Part shown: piece after piece, positions 38,031-49,644 of the stretch | How positions within the stretch are numbered: the stretch's first letter is position 1 | How the letters are laid out: each line of letters opens with the position of its first letter | From: Acestrorhynchus altus | Lineage: Eukaryota > Chordata > Actinopteri > Characiformes > Acestrorhynchidae | Assembly (NCBI GenBank): GCA_034509495.1 | Contig: CM067513.1 | Coordinates: forward strand, 25,032,669 to 25,096,668 | Length of the DNA: 64,000 bases | Direction of reading: 5' to 3' | Translations under genes and position numbers: made by a program | Notes under the pieces: generated by a model | Database searches by the model: none | What the model was told of the DNA's origin: nothing | What the model saw: only the letters and a program-made list of their open reading frames with translations

Positions 38031-38813
38031 GTAAAAGTACAATAATAGTTATTAGGGCTGTACAATAAATTAAGCCTTTTAGGGTTACTGTCATACAGCT
38101 TTCACAGAACTGATATTGCAGAAGTGTGCAGTGTACAAATGAGCCTCTTACAAATCACTCTGATTGGTCTTCTGACCAAACATTGTAACCAAAATAACTA
38201 TAGTAAGTGCATTTTAGCATATTCAAAAATATATAATTAAATTCCAGTTTACCTTTTTAAATAAAATTACAAACATGAATGAACATTTCCATTGAATTCT
38301 AAATTTCTGAGGCGCTATAGAAAATATTTTTTATATGTTGTGTTTTGTTCATTTCTGATAAACGTCAGCCTAAAATGCAAATGTTAATTTTTACTCAACA
38401 TCATCTTGTTAACAGTGTGTAGACAGTCCAGCATTCTTTCCTAAAATATCATTCAAAACCAACCAGTGAACATTACTCCAAATGACACTCCAGATGTTCT
38501 CCTCTCTGACATGAACCTTTGAGAGACTTTGCACTGTATAGAAAAGTGCTGAAAAGTCTGAATATTGGATTAGAGGGAAAACAGATGGAGGTTTAATGAA
38601 GTAAATCAGGCCACGCTAACCGGTTCACTGTTTCATATGTTGGGCATCACACAGTGGCAGAGGGGGACAAAAGGGGACATTAAAATGGACACCTCACCTC
38701 TCTCGAGACAGTGGTGTGTTAATTTGAAATCATGGTCTTGTATGACTGATCCTGTCCTTGTCTTTCCTTCATTTCATGCACACTCCCTCAACATGGACAC
38801 GACTGCTTGAAAG
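38031..38813 (+). other. USH2A intron 10 counterpart
   Basis: A 783 bp AT-rich intron. I see no repeats or genes. The 3' end has a pyrimidine-rich stretch at about 38745-38790, about 25 bases before the acceptor. Confidence 0.8.
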
Positions 38814-38944
38814 GAAGGAATTGTGAGCGATGCAAGAATTTGTTCTACAGAGAAGTTGGCACGTCTCTATGGGCAGAGGATATGTGTAAATCGTGTGAAT
38901 GTAACAGTGCTGGGACAGTCAACGGCAGTCTTGAGTGTGACCAG
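38814..38944 (+). CDS. USH2A: USH2A exon 11 counterpart (LE2 end, LE3 start)
   Basis: 131 bp, the human length, with donor GTAAGG, phase 1 to 0. It reads GRNCERCKNLFYREVG, then EDMCKSCECNSAGTVNG, ending SLECDQ. It completes the eight cysteines of LE2 and starts LE3. The acceptor (GCTTGAAAG) has purines immediately before the AG and its pyrimidine tract lies 25 bases upstream, so it looks weak, but phase and homology leave no alternative. Confidence 0.94.
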
Positions 38945-38983
38945 GTAAGGTCATATTCATGTGCACTCACACACTGTTCCTAT

Positions 38984-38991
38984 AAAAAAAA

Positions 38992-39033
<42 letters not shown>
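38984..39033. repeat. Poly-A and (TA)n tract
   Basis: About 26 A residues followed by about 12 TA units, starting 40 bases after the exon 11 donor. Confidence 0.96.
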
Positions 39034-39039
<6 letters not shown>

Positions 39040-39194
39040 CACCAGCTCTGAAATTAATTAGCTTAAATTTCAGATAACCTATCAAAATATCAAAATCGAT
39101 ATCAGATAATGTGATCAAAAAGGTAAAAGATTATTTGACTTTTTCTATGTTCAGTGTTAAATATTAAATTTTGGTTACTTTAAAGGTACCATAG

Positions 39195-40045
39195 AATGGA
39201 AACCTGTCATAATTGAATAATGAGAGTTAAGCACAGGGAAGTGATATACCATGAACCTCAAAAACCTATGTCATTTTCCAGAAGAAAATCTGACAATAGG
39301 GCTGTATAACAGGTCATGTCCAAAACCCCAAAATCATAACAGTCTGGACACTGATTCATTGCTAGAGAATACTTTGGATGAGGCTTTCATATTTAAACCT
39401 TAGACATTAGTTTGGTTTGCTCTTGATTGTTGAAGTGAGTGGGATCATAATGGCATGAGGCAAAAAGGTCTCTGATGCCTTCAGAAAGAAGGTTGTAGAT
39501 GTATAGAGAGTGTAGAGTCTTTTAGAGTCTGGGAAAGGATTGATAAAGATCTCAAAACAATACAAAATAAGCCGTTGCACAGTCTGGAAAATAATTTACA
39601 AGTGAAGAACATTTAAAACAATTGCTGCTATGACCAGGTAAAGCCATCTTGGCATGTTTAGCCTAAGAGCAGCAAGATGTTGAATTGAGTGGTATGACTA
39701 TGGTGAGATCCAAAGGGCTCTCTGAGCACTTATATTGCTGAAACATCACGTAGCTTAAAGAATTGTGTATGGAGACATCAGAGAGTTAAGGGAAACATCT
39801 AATTGACATTATTTAAGTTTTATTAAAGGAGGAAGTACCAGCTATTAGTGCATTGGGGTTCTAGCTGTTTCCTCACAGGAAAATTGCATTTCTAATAAAT
39901 ACATTTTACAAATGATGTTAAAAAGGCATTTCTTCAGTTTTATGTGTTTAGTTAGTTCACCTCCGTCTTTCAATATAGTTAAAATGTCAAAAAAAGGTCA
40001 AATGTCAGTATGTTTAATAGGCTAAAAAAGTGGAAGGTGTTCATA
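39195..40045 (+). mobile_element. Tc1-like transposon copy
   Basis: Plus-oriented. It contains 'tttggtttgctcttgattgttg', 'cttcagaaagaaggttgtag' and 'aaaataatttacaagtg' in family order, and a reversed terminus near 40010-40045 ('aaggtgttcatag'). Internal deletions remove most of the catalytic part. Confidence 0.65.
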
Positions 40046-40239
40046 GATTATCTGTATTTATGCCCCTAACTTAACATAACTCAGCCCACTTATAAACACC
40101 CTGCTGGTTCTAGCTGGCAAAGTGATGAATGCACAACACTCATTTTAACATAGGAGAATATGTTGTTGAGATTTGTAGTTAGATAGTCTTGACATGTTTG
40201 TGCATCAGTAACTCTGGAGATGCATATCAGTGGCAGATA

Positions 40240-40600
40240 CCGTGTAAGTCCAGAAGTTTGTGTACACCCCTACCAATGAATGCATTCAGCTACTTTAGGT
40301 TGCACCCATTGCTGATACAGATGTGCAAATGCATACACAGCTTGTCTAGTCCCTGTACACAAACACTGCCAATAGGGAGATCTCTCTGGAGATTAAAATT
40401 AACCTGCTGGCAACATGTCAAATGTCAGACTTGGGCTAGAGAGGTATAAACCCTCCAGCATTTAGCTGCAACTGTGTTCTCTTGAATGATGGTGCTCCCG
40501 TCATAATTTTAGATTGAGTTAGGAACATGGTCTTTGGGAATTATCCAACATCCTGACCTCACTAACATTTTTATCTCTTCCTCTGCTTGATGATGAGACA
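40240..40600 (+). repeat. Interspersed repeat family A, copy 2
   Basis: Collinear with 5575-6035: 'cagctactttaggttgcacc', 'acagcttgtctagtccctg' and 'aacatcctgacctcactaac'. Confidence 0.6.
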
Positions 40601-41195
40601 GAAAATTCCACATTCATATGATGCTATTGGCCCGTTCATCGTAGGAGAAGCTTGTATCGACATATTGGCTGAAGACTTTAGTATTCACACCGGCATTAAT
40701 CAGTGTTGTGATCAGTAAGAGATTGCAGTGAGTATGTAAAAGTGTCATTAGGAGGCCCCTTTCCCTCTGGAGAATCCCCCTATATTCCCTTCTACACAAG
40801 TGCCGTCTGCGCCTTTTCGGGGGACTGGGACCATCCTTGTCAATAGATATACTGGATGACAAATTCGAAATCAATGGCCAGGTCAGACCCGTGTTGAGAT
40901 TGTTGCCTTATTTAAATTCCAGGAATGATTATTTCCTTAATCTCTCAGACGGCTTCATTTGTTGGACTGTGCCATTGCCTTGGATTGTTGGCTGGGTTTG
41001 GGCCTGTCGGTTTGATGCACATAGTGGAAACTCCTTGTGTTTTGCATACTAATAATAAGTGAGATAAGACATAATAGTTTTTGTTCTCTTAACTAATCAA
41101 ATGTCATCCCTTGAGCTTGAGAATTTCATATCTGTACTACCCTTCACCAAGTCTCTGCAAGTCGGATTACGGGGTATTTTGAATGCATAGTCAGG

Positions 41196-41305
41196 GTGTC
41201 AAAAGGTGGGCGTGTCAAAAGGTTTCTGCTATTGGCTGAAAATGGTGGGCATTTCAAAAGGTGGGTATGTCAAAAGATTACTCCTATTGGTCAAGTGAGA
41301 CAAAA
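41196..41305. repeat. Two-copy tandem repeat, period about 55
   Basis: The block 'tcaaaaggtgggc.tgtcaaaag' followed by a CTATTGG motif occurs at about 41198-41237 and again at 41253-41291. Each unit has an internal TCAAAAG repeat and one ATTGG (CCAAT-type) box. Confidence 0.7.
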
Positions 41306-42249
41306 AGGATGCCTGTATTGTGTAGTTTTTAACGTGGGTGCTTCAACCCCAGCTTATAATCAGCAGTGAAAAAAGTCACTTTTTGTCTGATAATACCTTT
41401 GTCTCGCTTTCACTGCCACTAAAATAAGTCATGTGATGACAGTGAATAGATGATAATCGGTTCTAATTACCATGGTTACATAATCCCAGTGTTTCCCAAT
41501 TCCCAATTGTTATGGTCTAGGAAAACTGAAGATACACATATCTGACATATCTACTAACTAGACAGCTAGTTGTGTAGGGTATAGCTAAGACAAGTCTGCA
41601 ACTTGAAATACTGTCCATAGAGGATGCAGAAGATGCGAAAGCCACTTCTGTACTATGCATATGACTTATCTTAGAGTCTTAAAGAGAGTTCAGCTTACCT
41701 GTTGCTCAATGGTTGAACAACTTGCACCAGCAACAGCAACAGCATCAACACCAGTATTCCTGACTGTTTTTGTCAAGGCAAGTTAGTGGGAAAAAGAAAA
41801 ATAATAATAACGCAGAAAAGAAACTCAAACAATGTCACTTGAAAAGGCGCAGATCAGGAGACATCGGTCAGGAGATGTAGCTCTGAAAATGCCATCTCAA
41901 AAGCCTCAAATCAGTGACTGTCCCTAACCATGTGACCTAACTCTACTAACACAATTCCGTTAGTGCTTTTCCTGCTCAAACACACCCAATTTATCCTAAT
42001 GGCTTGTCAAATACACTCTGTCATTCCTGCTTGGAGTGTTCCTTTACTGTGCTAACCCTTGCCGATATGAGGCTCTGAGGTTTTATAGATATTGATGAAA
42101 GTTCTAGTACAGAATAAAAATGTGTGCCTTTTTTATTTCAAGGCTAATCAACACCAGTCCTGTAGGGCCTGTGTCCAGCACAGTTTAGTGATTTTCCTAC
42201 TCGTCATTTTCAGCTCAGCTGTTAATTGCCAGAATTAGTGGGTGTGTTT

Positions 42250-42576
42250 TAGTGCACGTATGTTATAAAGTTAGGACACCCCATGAGCACCTTTGACTTT
42301 AATAAATGTAAACATTTGATCTTCATTTTAATTATATTGAGAAATGGCGGTGACGTAACTAAACACATAACACTGAAGAAATGTCTTTTAAACATAATCT
42401 GTAAAATCTAATAGAAATGTAATAATATTAATAAATAACTAATATTATTCTCCTTTGGCTAAAATAGTCTTAATTAGAAGTTTCCTATAACAAACAGTCT
42501 CTGACATCGACTGGGAGAAAAGCTTTCCACAGTTTAACGTATCAACTTCAGTCTTTGTACAGATGGTCTTGTGTCG

Positions 42577-42660
<84 letters not shown>

Positions 42661-43205
42661 GTTTGCAGCAAACATGTCTTCAGTTACTATGCCCAATAAT
42701 TCAACTTTGGATTCATCTATCCAAAGCATATTGTTCCAGAAGTTCTGTTCTTTGTTTAGGTGTCAACTCTGGCAAGAGTAACCTGTAGATCCTGTGATAT
42801 TTTAGGATTGTTGGAGACTTCTTTACCCATTGTGTGGTCTGCTCTTAGGCTGCTCTGTTGGCAGTTGTTTTAAACGTTCTTCACTTGTAAATTCGTTTTA
42901 GAACGGCTGAATACTAATTGTTAAAATACCTTTTTAAATCCCTTCCCCGAATCGCCTGCATATCCAACTGTCTAATCATTTACATCTGATGTGTATCATC
43001 TGATTCGAAATTTACACATTTTATTTAGTAATAAATGAGTGTGTGTCCTAACTGTATTTCTAATCATTTTATTGCAATAATTATGTTTTATTATTTATTT
43101 TTGAAAAGATTTTGTTCAGTTTTATGTTTACTTATATCAACTCCATCTCTCATTATTGTTACATTTTTTTTAAATGACAAAGGTTTTCACCTGGTGTACA
43201 AGCTT
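42250..43205 (-). mobile_element. Tc1-like transposon copy containing a TG microsatellite
   Basis: Left terminus near 42255-42420 ('aattatattgagaaatggcg', 'aaatgtcttttaaacataat'). The interior is reversed transposase sequence ('ccaataattcaactttgga', 'ttttaggattgttggagac'). The right terminus is near 43140-43200. The (TG)n tract at 42584-42657 lies inside the element. Confidence 0.65.
42584..42657. repeat. (TG)n microsatellite
   Basis: About 37 TG units within the Tc1-like copy. Confidence 0.97.
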
Positions 43206-43570
43206 TTTTTTTTTTTGTAGGTCATTCAGCTGCTTATAAGCAGTCATTGAGGCCCAGAGTTGCAAAGCCCTGTTTTATACTGAGCATGAGGAAAAACATG
43301 ATACAGATTTGATTTAATGATGACCACAAACATTGAGACTGATAATAATAAATAAAATATTTAATAATTCTCCATTGATTTTCTTTGGTTTGGTTGGATT
43401 CACACTACATTACTCTTTCAAAGTGCATCAAAAAATGTTATGCCAGTGTGAATTGTGTTCTTTAACTACCACTAATTATGTACTAATTAATTAATTGTTC
43501 CCGTTATGCATCATATTTTTAAGTAAGCTGTCCCGTTTTGCATACAAACATGCATACATTCAGTTTGTGC

Positions 43571-43604
43571 ATTGGTTATCAAAGAGGCCACCTAGGACTG
43601 GGAC

Positions 43605-43694
<90 letters not shown>

Positions 43695-43712
43695 GCCTCT
43701 TTGATAGCCAAT
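43571..43712. repeat. Inverted repeat flanking a (CA)n(TA)n microsatellite
   Basis: Arm 43571-43592 (starts ATTGGTTATCAAAGAGGCC) and arm 43691-43712 (starts GGCAGCCTCTTTGATAGCC) are reverse complements at 19 of 22 positions. Between them lie a CA run (about 43607-43635) and a TA run (about 43635-43690). Confidence 0.85.
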
Positions 43713-43973
43713 AATTCGAGCCATATAAACAGAAGAGAGCAGCTGTGGGGCTTCCTATGCTGAACCAGCTGACTACACGACAAGATCTGTGTAAGTTCAG
43801 GTGATGTGACTCTCACCCCCACTCTTCCCTTTGCTTACCCCAGTAATGGAGATAAAGCATCCCAGTGGGGCTAAAGGGGAGGATAGGTGTCCATCCGGTG
43901 AGACACAGAGTGCACTCTGCAGCCAGAGTGTCTCAATTGGAGCACTGTCACGTGCTGCTGTCCTCCTCTGCAG

Positions 43974-44170
43974 ATGGGGGGGCAGCGTAAGTGTAAGCGA
44001 CGTGTGTCTGGCCGACAGTGCAACCAGTGCCAGCACGGATTCTACAAGCTGCAGTCAGTGCTGGCCGACGGCTGCCGTGCCTGTAACTGCCGCCGCTCGA
44101 CGGTACCTAATTGGTGATATTACCTGTCACCAAGACTCAGGTCAATGCCAGTGCAAGGCCAACGTAATCG
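43974..44170 (+). CDS. USH2A: USH2A exon 12 counterpart, frameshifted (LE3 end, LE4 start)
   Basis: Acceptor CTCTGCAG and donor GTAGGT are good. The first part reads MGGQRKCKRRVSGRQCNQC, then FYKLQSVLADGC and ACNC, as in LE3 and the start of LE4. The frame then hits TGA at 44115-44117. Homology continues one base over: GDITCHQDSGQCQCKANVIG up to the donor. The exon is 197 bp; human exon 12 is 196 bp, so there is one surplus base between 44091 and 44112. In addition CGT (43986-43988) encodes Arg where human has the first Cys of the QCxC pair, leaving LE3 with seven cysteines. Either a damaged allele or a sequence error. Confidence 0.9.
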
Positions 44171-44196
44171 GTAGGTATCAAACAGCATTGCACCCA

Positions 44197-44199
<3 letters not shown>

Positions 44200-44249
<50 letters not shown>

Positions 44250-44660
44250 TCTCCCTCTTGCTCTCTTGCTCCCCTTCCTCCTCAGTGTCTATCTTTAACA
44301 CCTCTCTCTATCCCACATTGTGCCTCTCCATTCCTCTTCTCTTTATCTTTTCCTTTTTCTTTCTTGGACTCACTCATTCATCTTTGTTTTCCTAAGTGTC
44401 TTATTATTCAAACCCCTTTACTTTTTACTTTACCTCTCTTCATTCCTCTCTCTTATTTCCATGTTCGCATTCCGTTTTCCTTCTGTCTCTCTCTTCTTCT
44501 GGCCCTCTCTAATATACTCTTTTGTTCTCCTCCACCTCTTTCTTTCTATCCTGTCAATCTCTCTCTCTCTTTCTGTTCTGTTCTCATCTCTCCTCCTGTT
44601 ATCCTCCTCTGTCTTTATCTTTTCAGCCATTGTTCCTTATTGTCTCTCTCTTTCAAAAAC
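44200..44660. repeat. Pyrimidine-rich block with (CT)n
   Basis: A near-perfect CT run (44200 to about 44250) grades into a T/C-rich stretch to about 44660. It begins 30 bases after the exon 12 donor. Confidence 0.93.
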
Positions 44661-46989
44661 AACAGTACATAAAATCACTAAACAATGCTCAGTTTTTTAT
44701 ATAAAGCTACCCTTGGCCCAATGCCACATTTTAAGCTTTAGAAGAAATAAACTGAACCTCTTAGCCATTCAGACACAAAAGCACAACATTTTCTGTAGAA
44801 TATTTTATTACAATTAAAATAAATAAATCAACAACAAAATAAAATCAAATATCACCTGTCTAAAAACGTGGTCTCCCATAGTTACACTACCATGTTTTAC
44901 TGCCACCGCCTATTTTGCTGGTATTTTGTGGAATCCATTCTTTCCTCCTCCATGCAACACTTGGCAACACAACCCAAACATGATGGATCCATCTCAGTTT
45001 ACAGTTGGCAAAGTACTAGTTTTTGAATGCATATGAATGGTTCTACATGAGGATTTGCTTGGTCTTACAGATCTCACCTCCACAATTCCCCTGAATTACC
45101 ATTTTTGCCAGGACTGTACCAGAGAGCACACCTTTTTGGGTTGGGTGAAGAAAGGGATTTTCACTCAAACAATGCTGTACTAAGCTGTGAGTATCCATGG
45201 CTGGTTCATTCTTAACACTCAACATACGTATCTCCTCATTGTGATGCTTACGCCAAACACCCTACCACTGTCTACTCAAAGTGAATGTCCAGCTTGTTTA
45301 AAGCAATGTTATTCTCTTATCAGATGACATGAATGTGCAGTGGCTGGGGAAATGACTGGTCCTATGAACACTAAATCCAAAGCTGGTCTGAAATTGGTCT
45401 GCACTACACTCTCCCACTCTACACTAACCGATTTATGGTGGATGTTGTCATGGTGGCATGGAGATTTTAACCGTAATTAGGTGGCCACTGACCACTTGAA
45501 TTGAAAAAACACAGTCTTAAAAAGATGGCAATCATTGTAAAGAGGATTCTGCTAGCAAATCTCCTATTCCTACACTATATGTTGATAAACACACTATGTT
45601 CACACACTCTACTGAAACATCATCCTTCCTATAGCCTGTATGTAAATGCCATGATTAAATTGTTTGGGCACTGTACACACTGAACACACCCTTGGCCAGT
45701 CTAATTTTTCCCCCATCAAATTTACTGCAAGCTGTAGCCAAATGGATTTTTCCCCTCTCTTTTTCAACCATCTCAGGTCCTTTGTGATAAATCTCTTTCA
45801 CCCCTCCACCCTTTCCCCATGCCCTTGAAGCATTTCTTATGAAATGCAAACGAACGTTACTTAGAAGATCGTGCATTGCTGCTTCAGGATATCAAGGGCC
45901 ACCTAATTTAATTTAGTAATTCAATGCCAAGTTGATTATAATAAACCGCCCGTCCTTCGTTATTTTTCATGCTACAAGACCTGCTTTCTTTGTTTGTCGC
46001 TTCATTATATTTCAGAAATTAGATTTGATTATGGCACGATACCTCCGCCACCGCTTTGAGCGCAGTGGTTTCATAAGGGCAAAATTTATCAAGTGGCCCA
46101 AGTACTCTGTGTACACAATACACTTTGAAATGTTGATGCATGAGAATATTATGTCGAGAGCACATTGATAGAGGAGGTCATTTGGCCACATAGCAACATG
46201 CTGTCTGCACCATGCATACACAACTGTGCAGGCACACACACACAGAGGGACAAGAGCACGTGTACCTACCACTTATGAGGTAGCTAACAACCCATGCCCG
46301 CCCCTGTTTGAATCTAGATTCTAGTATCGAGAACTGCCAAAATGATCCAATTCAATTCTCCTGCTTTTTTAAACTGATTCTTTTTGTGCACCATTTGAAA
46401 ATGCCATCTAACACGTCTGTGTAACAGACCACTTAAAATGCTTCACAATGGCACTAACACAAAACAGACGTTCCAAATTTTAGTGCAGAAATTGTGCCAA
46501 AAGGTCATATTAAGGTCGCTTTCACACTTGTCCAGAATAATTTTACACCCAGGACCAATTCTGGAATATAGAGGCGGCCTTATTATCACTCTTGCTTTTA
46601 TACAAAAACATTACAATCAAGTATCCATGACGCGAGCAGCCAGGACTTACATTCACAGCAGACTGATCCAGAGGCCGAATTGACCCCAGACCACTGATTC
46701 TCAGGACCACCAAAGATAAGTTCTCTGGACGTTCCCAGGCCCAAAAACAGCTTTCACACTTGGCAAACGGTGCTAAGCTGTTGGAGCAAGCATTCCTGGG
46801 TCCAGAAAAAAACACACTACAATTCCACTAAAGCTCGAAGTTTAGCTGGTCCTTGCGAATTCCATGCCAGCTTAAGTGTATCAATGCAAGAAAGAATGCT
46901 CCACCAATACTAAGATATTCTGAAATTTGTTGTAAAGGATTCTAAATTAGTAAGTCATCAATACTGTGGGCTGCCTCACACTGGCAAGG

Positions 46990-47480
46990 AGACTCCTGCA
47001 ATTTATTCGATCTCCTGCTCTCCTGCTAATCTTGTATTTTCTCCGGCAGTTTTTAAATATCTACCGAACTACATCAAGCATGAATAATTATCTGCTGCAC
47101 TGAGTATCTGAACATACCACAGCAGGTTGCTGACTGGTTAATAGACAAATGTCCAGACAGTGACACATTTAGGCTATATCTGGGCCAAATCTTGGCCAGT
47201 GTTTAAACCCCTACTCTCACTGCTGACTGAGAAGGTCCAAACAATTAATAGGAAATATCCAGCCAACAGCATGGTGGCACAACTAGCTAGTCTAATAGGA
47301 CTGGTCTAATAGTGAGTGGACACAATGTTTAAACACTCCAGCAGCACTGCTGGGTCTGATCCACTCATACCAGTCAAGTCAGTGTCACTGCAGTACTGAG
47401 AACGACCCACCACCCACATAATACCCATGTCTGTGACATCTAGCATACAGTGGTTTTCAGTACAGGGCAGGAACTTTTGT
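46990..47480. repeat. Foldback-type interspersed repeat family B, copy 2
   Basis: Shares 'cagtgtttaaacccctactctcactgc', 'agtgagtggacacaatg', 'ctccagcagcactgctggg' and 'cccaccacccacataatacc' with 9555-10050 in the same orientation. It is diverged. Confidence 0.6.
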
Positions 47481-48744
47481 TGCATAATAATGTTTTCCTC
47501 CAGAGGAGCCTTATAATTACATGGCTTGTCCGATAGAAAGCCTCAACTTTGGCCTGGTATGGAGCAGGTTTGTCCACATGATGTGTTACTATACTAACTG
47601 TGGATTAAATTCTGCCTCATTGCAATGAAGTTGAATAAAATTACCCAACCCATCGCAAAAGTCCTGTTATATCATAGGTAGCATAGAAATGCAAAATATT
47701 TACAAGGCTTAAATACAAGGCTTTATTAAGATAACAACAATGTGATGATATTTTGTACTGCTGGAAAAGTTGTGGATATCTATCCTTGTTTTTGCTAATT
47801 TCTCACCAGCTTCTCTCTTCCTGCCCACAACTGCTCATAATATCCCAAGATTCAAGAACACACAACAAATTGGAGCTGTTCAGCTTTATTGTTATCGGGT
47901 ATTCATCGTCACACAGCACTTAACATAATGTCGTGAACGAGGTTTAACTGTGGCAGGAGCATATATTAATATCTAAATTCATTAAAGCGGACCTCAGCCC
48001 AGGGGCTTAACTGCAGCTGAGTGGAGTCCTCTAGCACTTATAGTGGCTGCTATGCTCTGCTCCCAGCTCTGGCTTGTGCAACATTAGGAATAGATTACCT
48101 GTCAGGAATATGTATGGCATATTCAAATAAGCACTGTGCATATTTTAAAAACTTGATATGATTTGAATCATGTAGACCAATGCTTTCACATTTTTTTCCT
48201 GGAGTTCCAAATGAGCCGCAATTTTTTCGCCCACACGGGTTATTTACCTTTCTTTTTTTCCCTGCTGCCTTTCTTGGGCCCTTTTAATTTATTTATTTTT
48301 TCTTTAGTGAAATTAAGTGTTATGCCTGAGGTGGGTCATTCATCATTGCAAGGGGCCCCACTTTAATGATGTCACGGCCTATGTTTTTTTTTTTTCTCTC
48401 ATGTGCACATTTCACACTTTCTATTTGCTTACTTTGCTGTATGTATTTGTGTTCAAATTTGGGTTATGGATGTCTGTTCATGCACATTTTTGGCAGTTCC
48501 TGGTTCTAACAGTCAGGAAATACTGGGCTAAAACAACCTCATTTGGGTTATTTACACACCACCGTACTGGGTTACTATATAACAGAACACACGTTGTGTT
48601 TCACTGACACACCATTACACTATAGACTAAGATATCAGTTGGTCCAAGCATGTAGTTACTGACCCAGTAATGTCGTGATATGTATATATTCTTCTAATTT
48701 CCCTGAGGGAACACTCCACATTCTGTATGTATGGTCTTGTTTTT

Positions 48745-49330
48745 TTTTCTTTAATATTTAAACATGTGGATTTTGAAAATCATTTGTAAACATAATAGAA
48801 ATGCTATTTTTTTTTTTTTTTTTTTCAGAGAAAGTTAGTACACCCCATGTTTGTTACTACTTAAATGTCAAAATTAGAATCTGGGGCAGCACATCAATTG
48901 CAGATGATTAGATGATTGTTACACAGGAAGAAGCTTTTTTATTTCAACTTCAGGCATTAGTTTGGTTTGCCCTTGATTTTTGAAGTAAGTGTATCATCGC
49001 GGGCAGGTCCAAAGCACTCCCTGAGGTCTTCAGAAAGAAGGTTGTAAATTCAGATGAGTCTGCATATTTTACAGTGTGCTTTGGACACATGAAAGTTGAA
49101 TTATTTGGGTATAGTAACAGAACCAGGCACAAACCAAACACAGACTTTGAGCACATGAACCTCATACCACTGTGAAGCATGGTGGTGGAAAGTCATGGTT
49201 TGGGGCTGCTTTGTTGCAGCAGGGCTTGGAGATCTTTCCATAGAAACCATTATATAAAATCTTTATTGTGTCAGAGGGGTTGAGGAAAATCTAAGACCAG
49301 TTGAAAGAGCTGAAAGAAGTCAAAATCAGA
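48745..49330 (+). mobile_element. Tc1-like transposon copy
   Basis: Plus-oriented. It contains 'gttagtacaccccatgtttg', 'ggtttgcccttgatttttg', 'cttcagaaagaaggttgtaa' and 'tcatggtttggggctgcttt'. Large internal deletions; frames broken. Confidence 0.7.
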
Positions 49331-49357
49331 CTTTGTATTTTCGTTTCAAATGTAGAA

Positions 49358-49368
49358 TATATATACTG

Positions 49369-49422
<54 letters not shown>
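49358..49422. repeat. (TA)n microsatellite
   Basis: AT/TA run of about 55 bases, preceded by an imperfect ATATAC segment. Confidence 0.96.
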
Positions 49423-49424
<2 letters not shown>

Positions 49425-49644
49425 CATTTTGTATAGAATTGTAATATGAGCATGAATTAATTTGACATAACTTAGTGAGTTACTGGGACAATTCTTTCAA
49501 GGATTTGTTTCAGTGTCTCGCAATGGGATACACCTCACTCATGCTATCAGAGAACTGGGGTCACAGCAGTAACCTAAAGTTCTCTGTATTGAGAATCATT
49601 TAATGCTTACTGAATAATAGTGATGCTTTCTTCTCTGTTTCCAG

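Larger units (their letters stand above)
38945..43973 (+). other. USH2A intron 11 counterpart
   Basis: A 5.0 kb intron. It holds a poly-A/TA tract (38984-39033), a Tc1 copy (39195-40045), repeat family A (40240-40600), a short two-copy tandem repeat (41196-41305), a minus-oriented Tc1 copy carrying a TG microsatellite (42250-43205) and a CA/TA microsatellite flanked by an inverted repeat (43571-43712). In 41310-42240 I see nothing. Confidence 0.7.
44171..49644 (+). other. USH2A intron 12 counterpart
   Basis: A 5.5 kb intron. It starts with a 460-base pyrimidine-rich block (44200-44660). It then holds a Tc1-like relic candidate (about 44850-45240), repeat family B (46990-47480), a Tc1 copy (48745-49330) and a (TA)n tract (49358-49422). 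In 45300-46980 and 47490-48740 I see no gene or recognised repeat. Confidence 0.65.

Noticed and set aside
43831..44298. A 155-codon frame over exon 12
   Set aside because: Only its 44113-44170 part is usherin (after the frameshift). The start is intronic and the end is translated CT repeat.
44320..44817. A 165-codon plus-strand frame rich in Ser/Leu/Phe
   Set aside because: It is translated pyrimidine-rich simple sequence following the exon 12 donor; no domain and no splice logic.
44850..45240. Possible Tc1/mariner relic (minus strand)
   Set aside because: The sequence flavour around 'acagatctcacctccacaatt' suggests a transposase relic, but I cannot identify ends or a convincing frame, so I did not list it as a feature.
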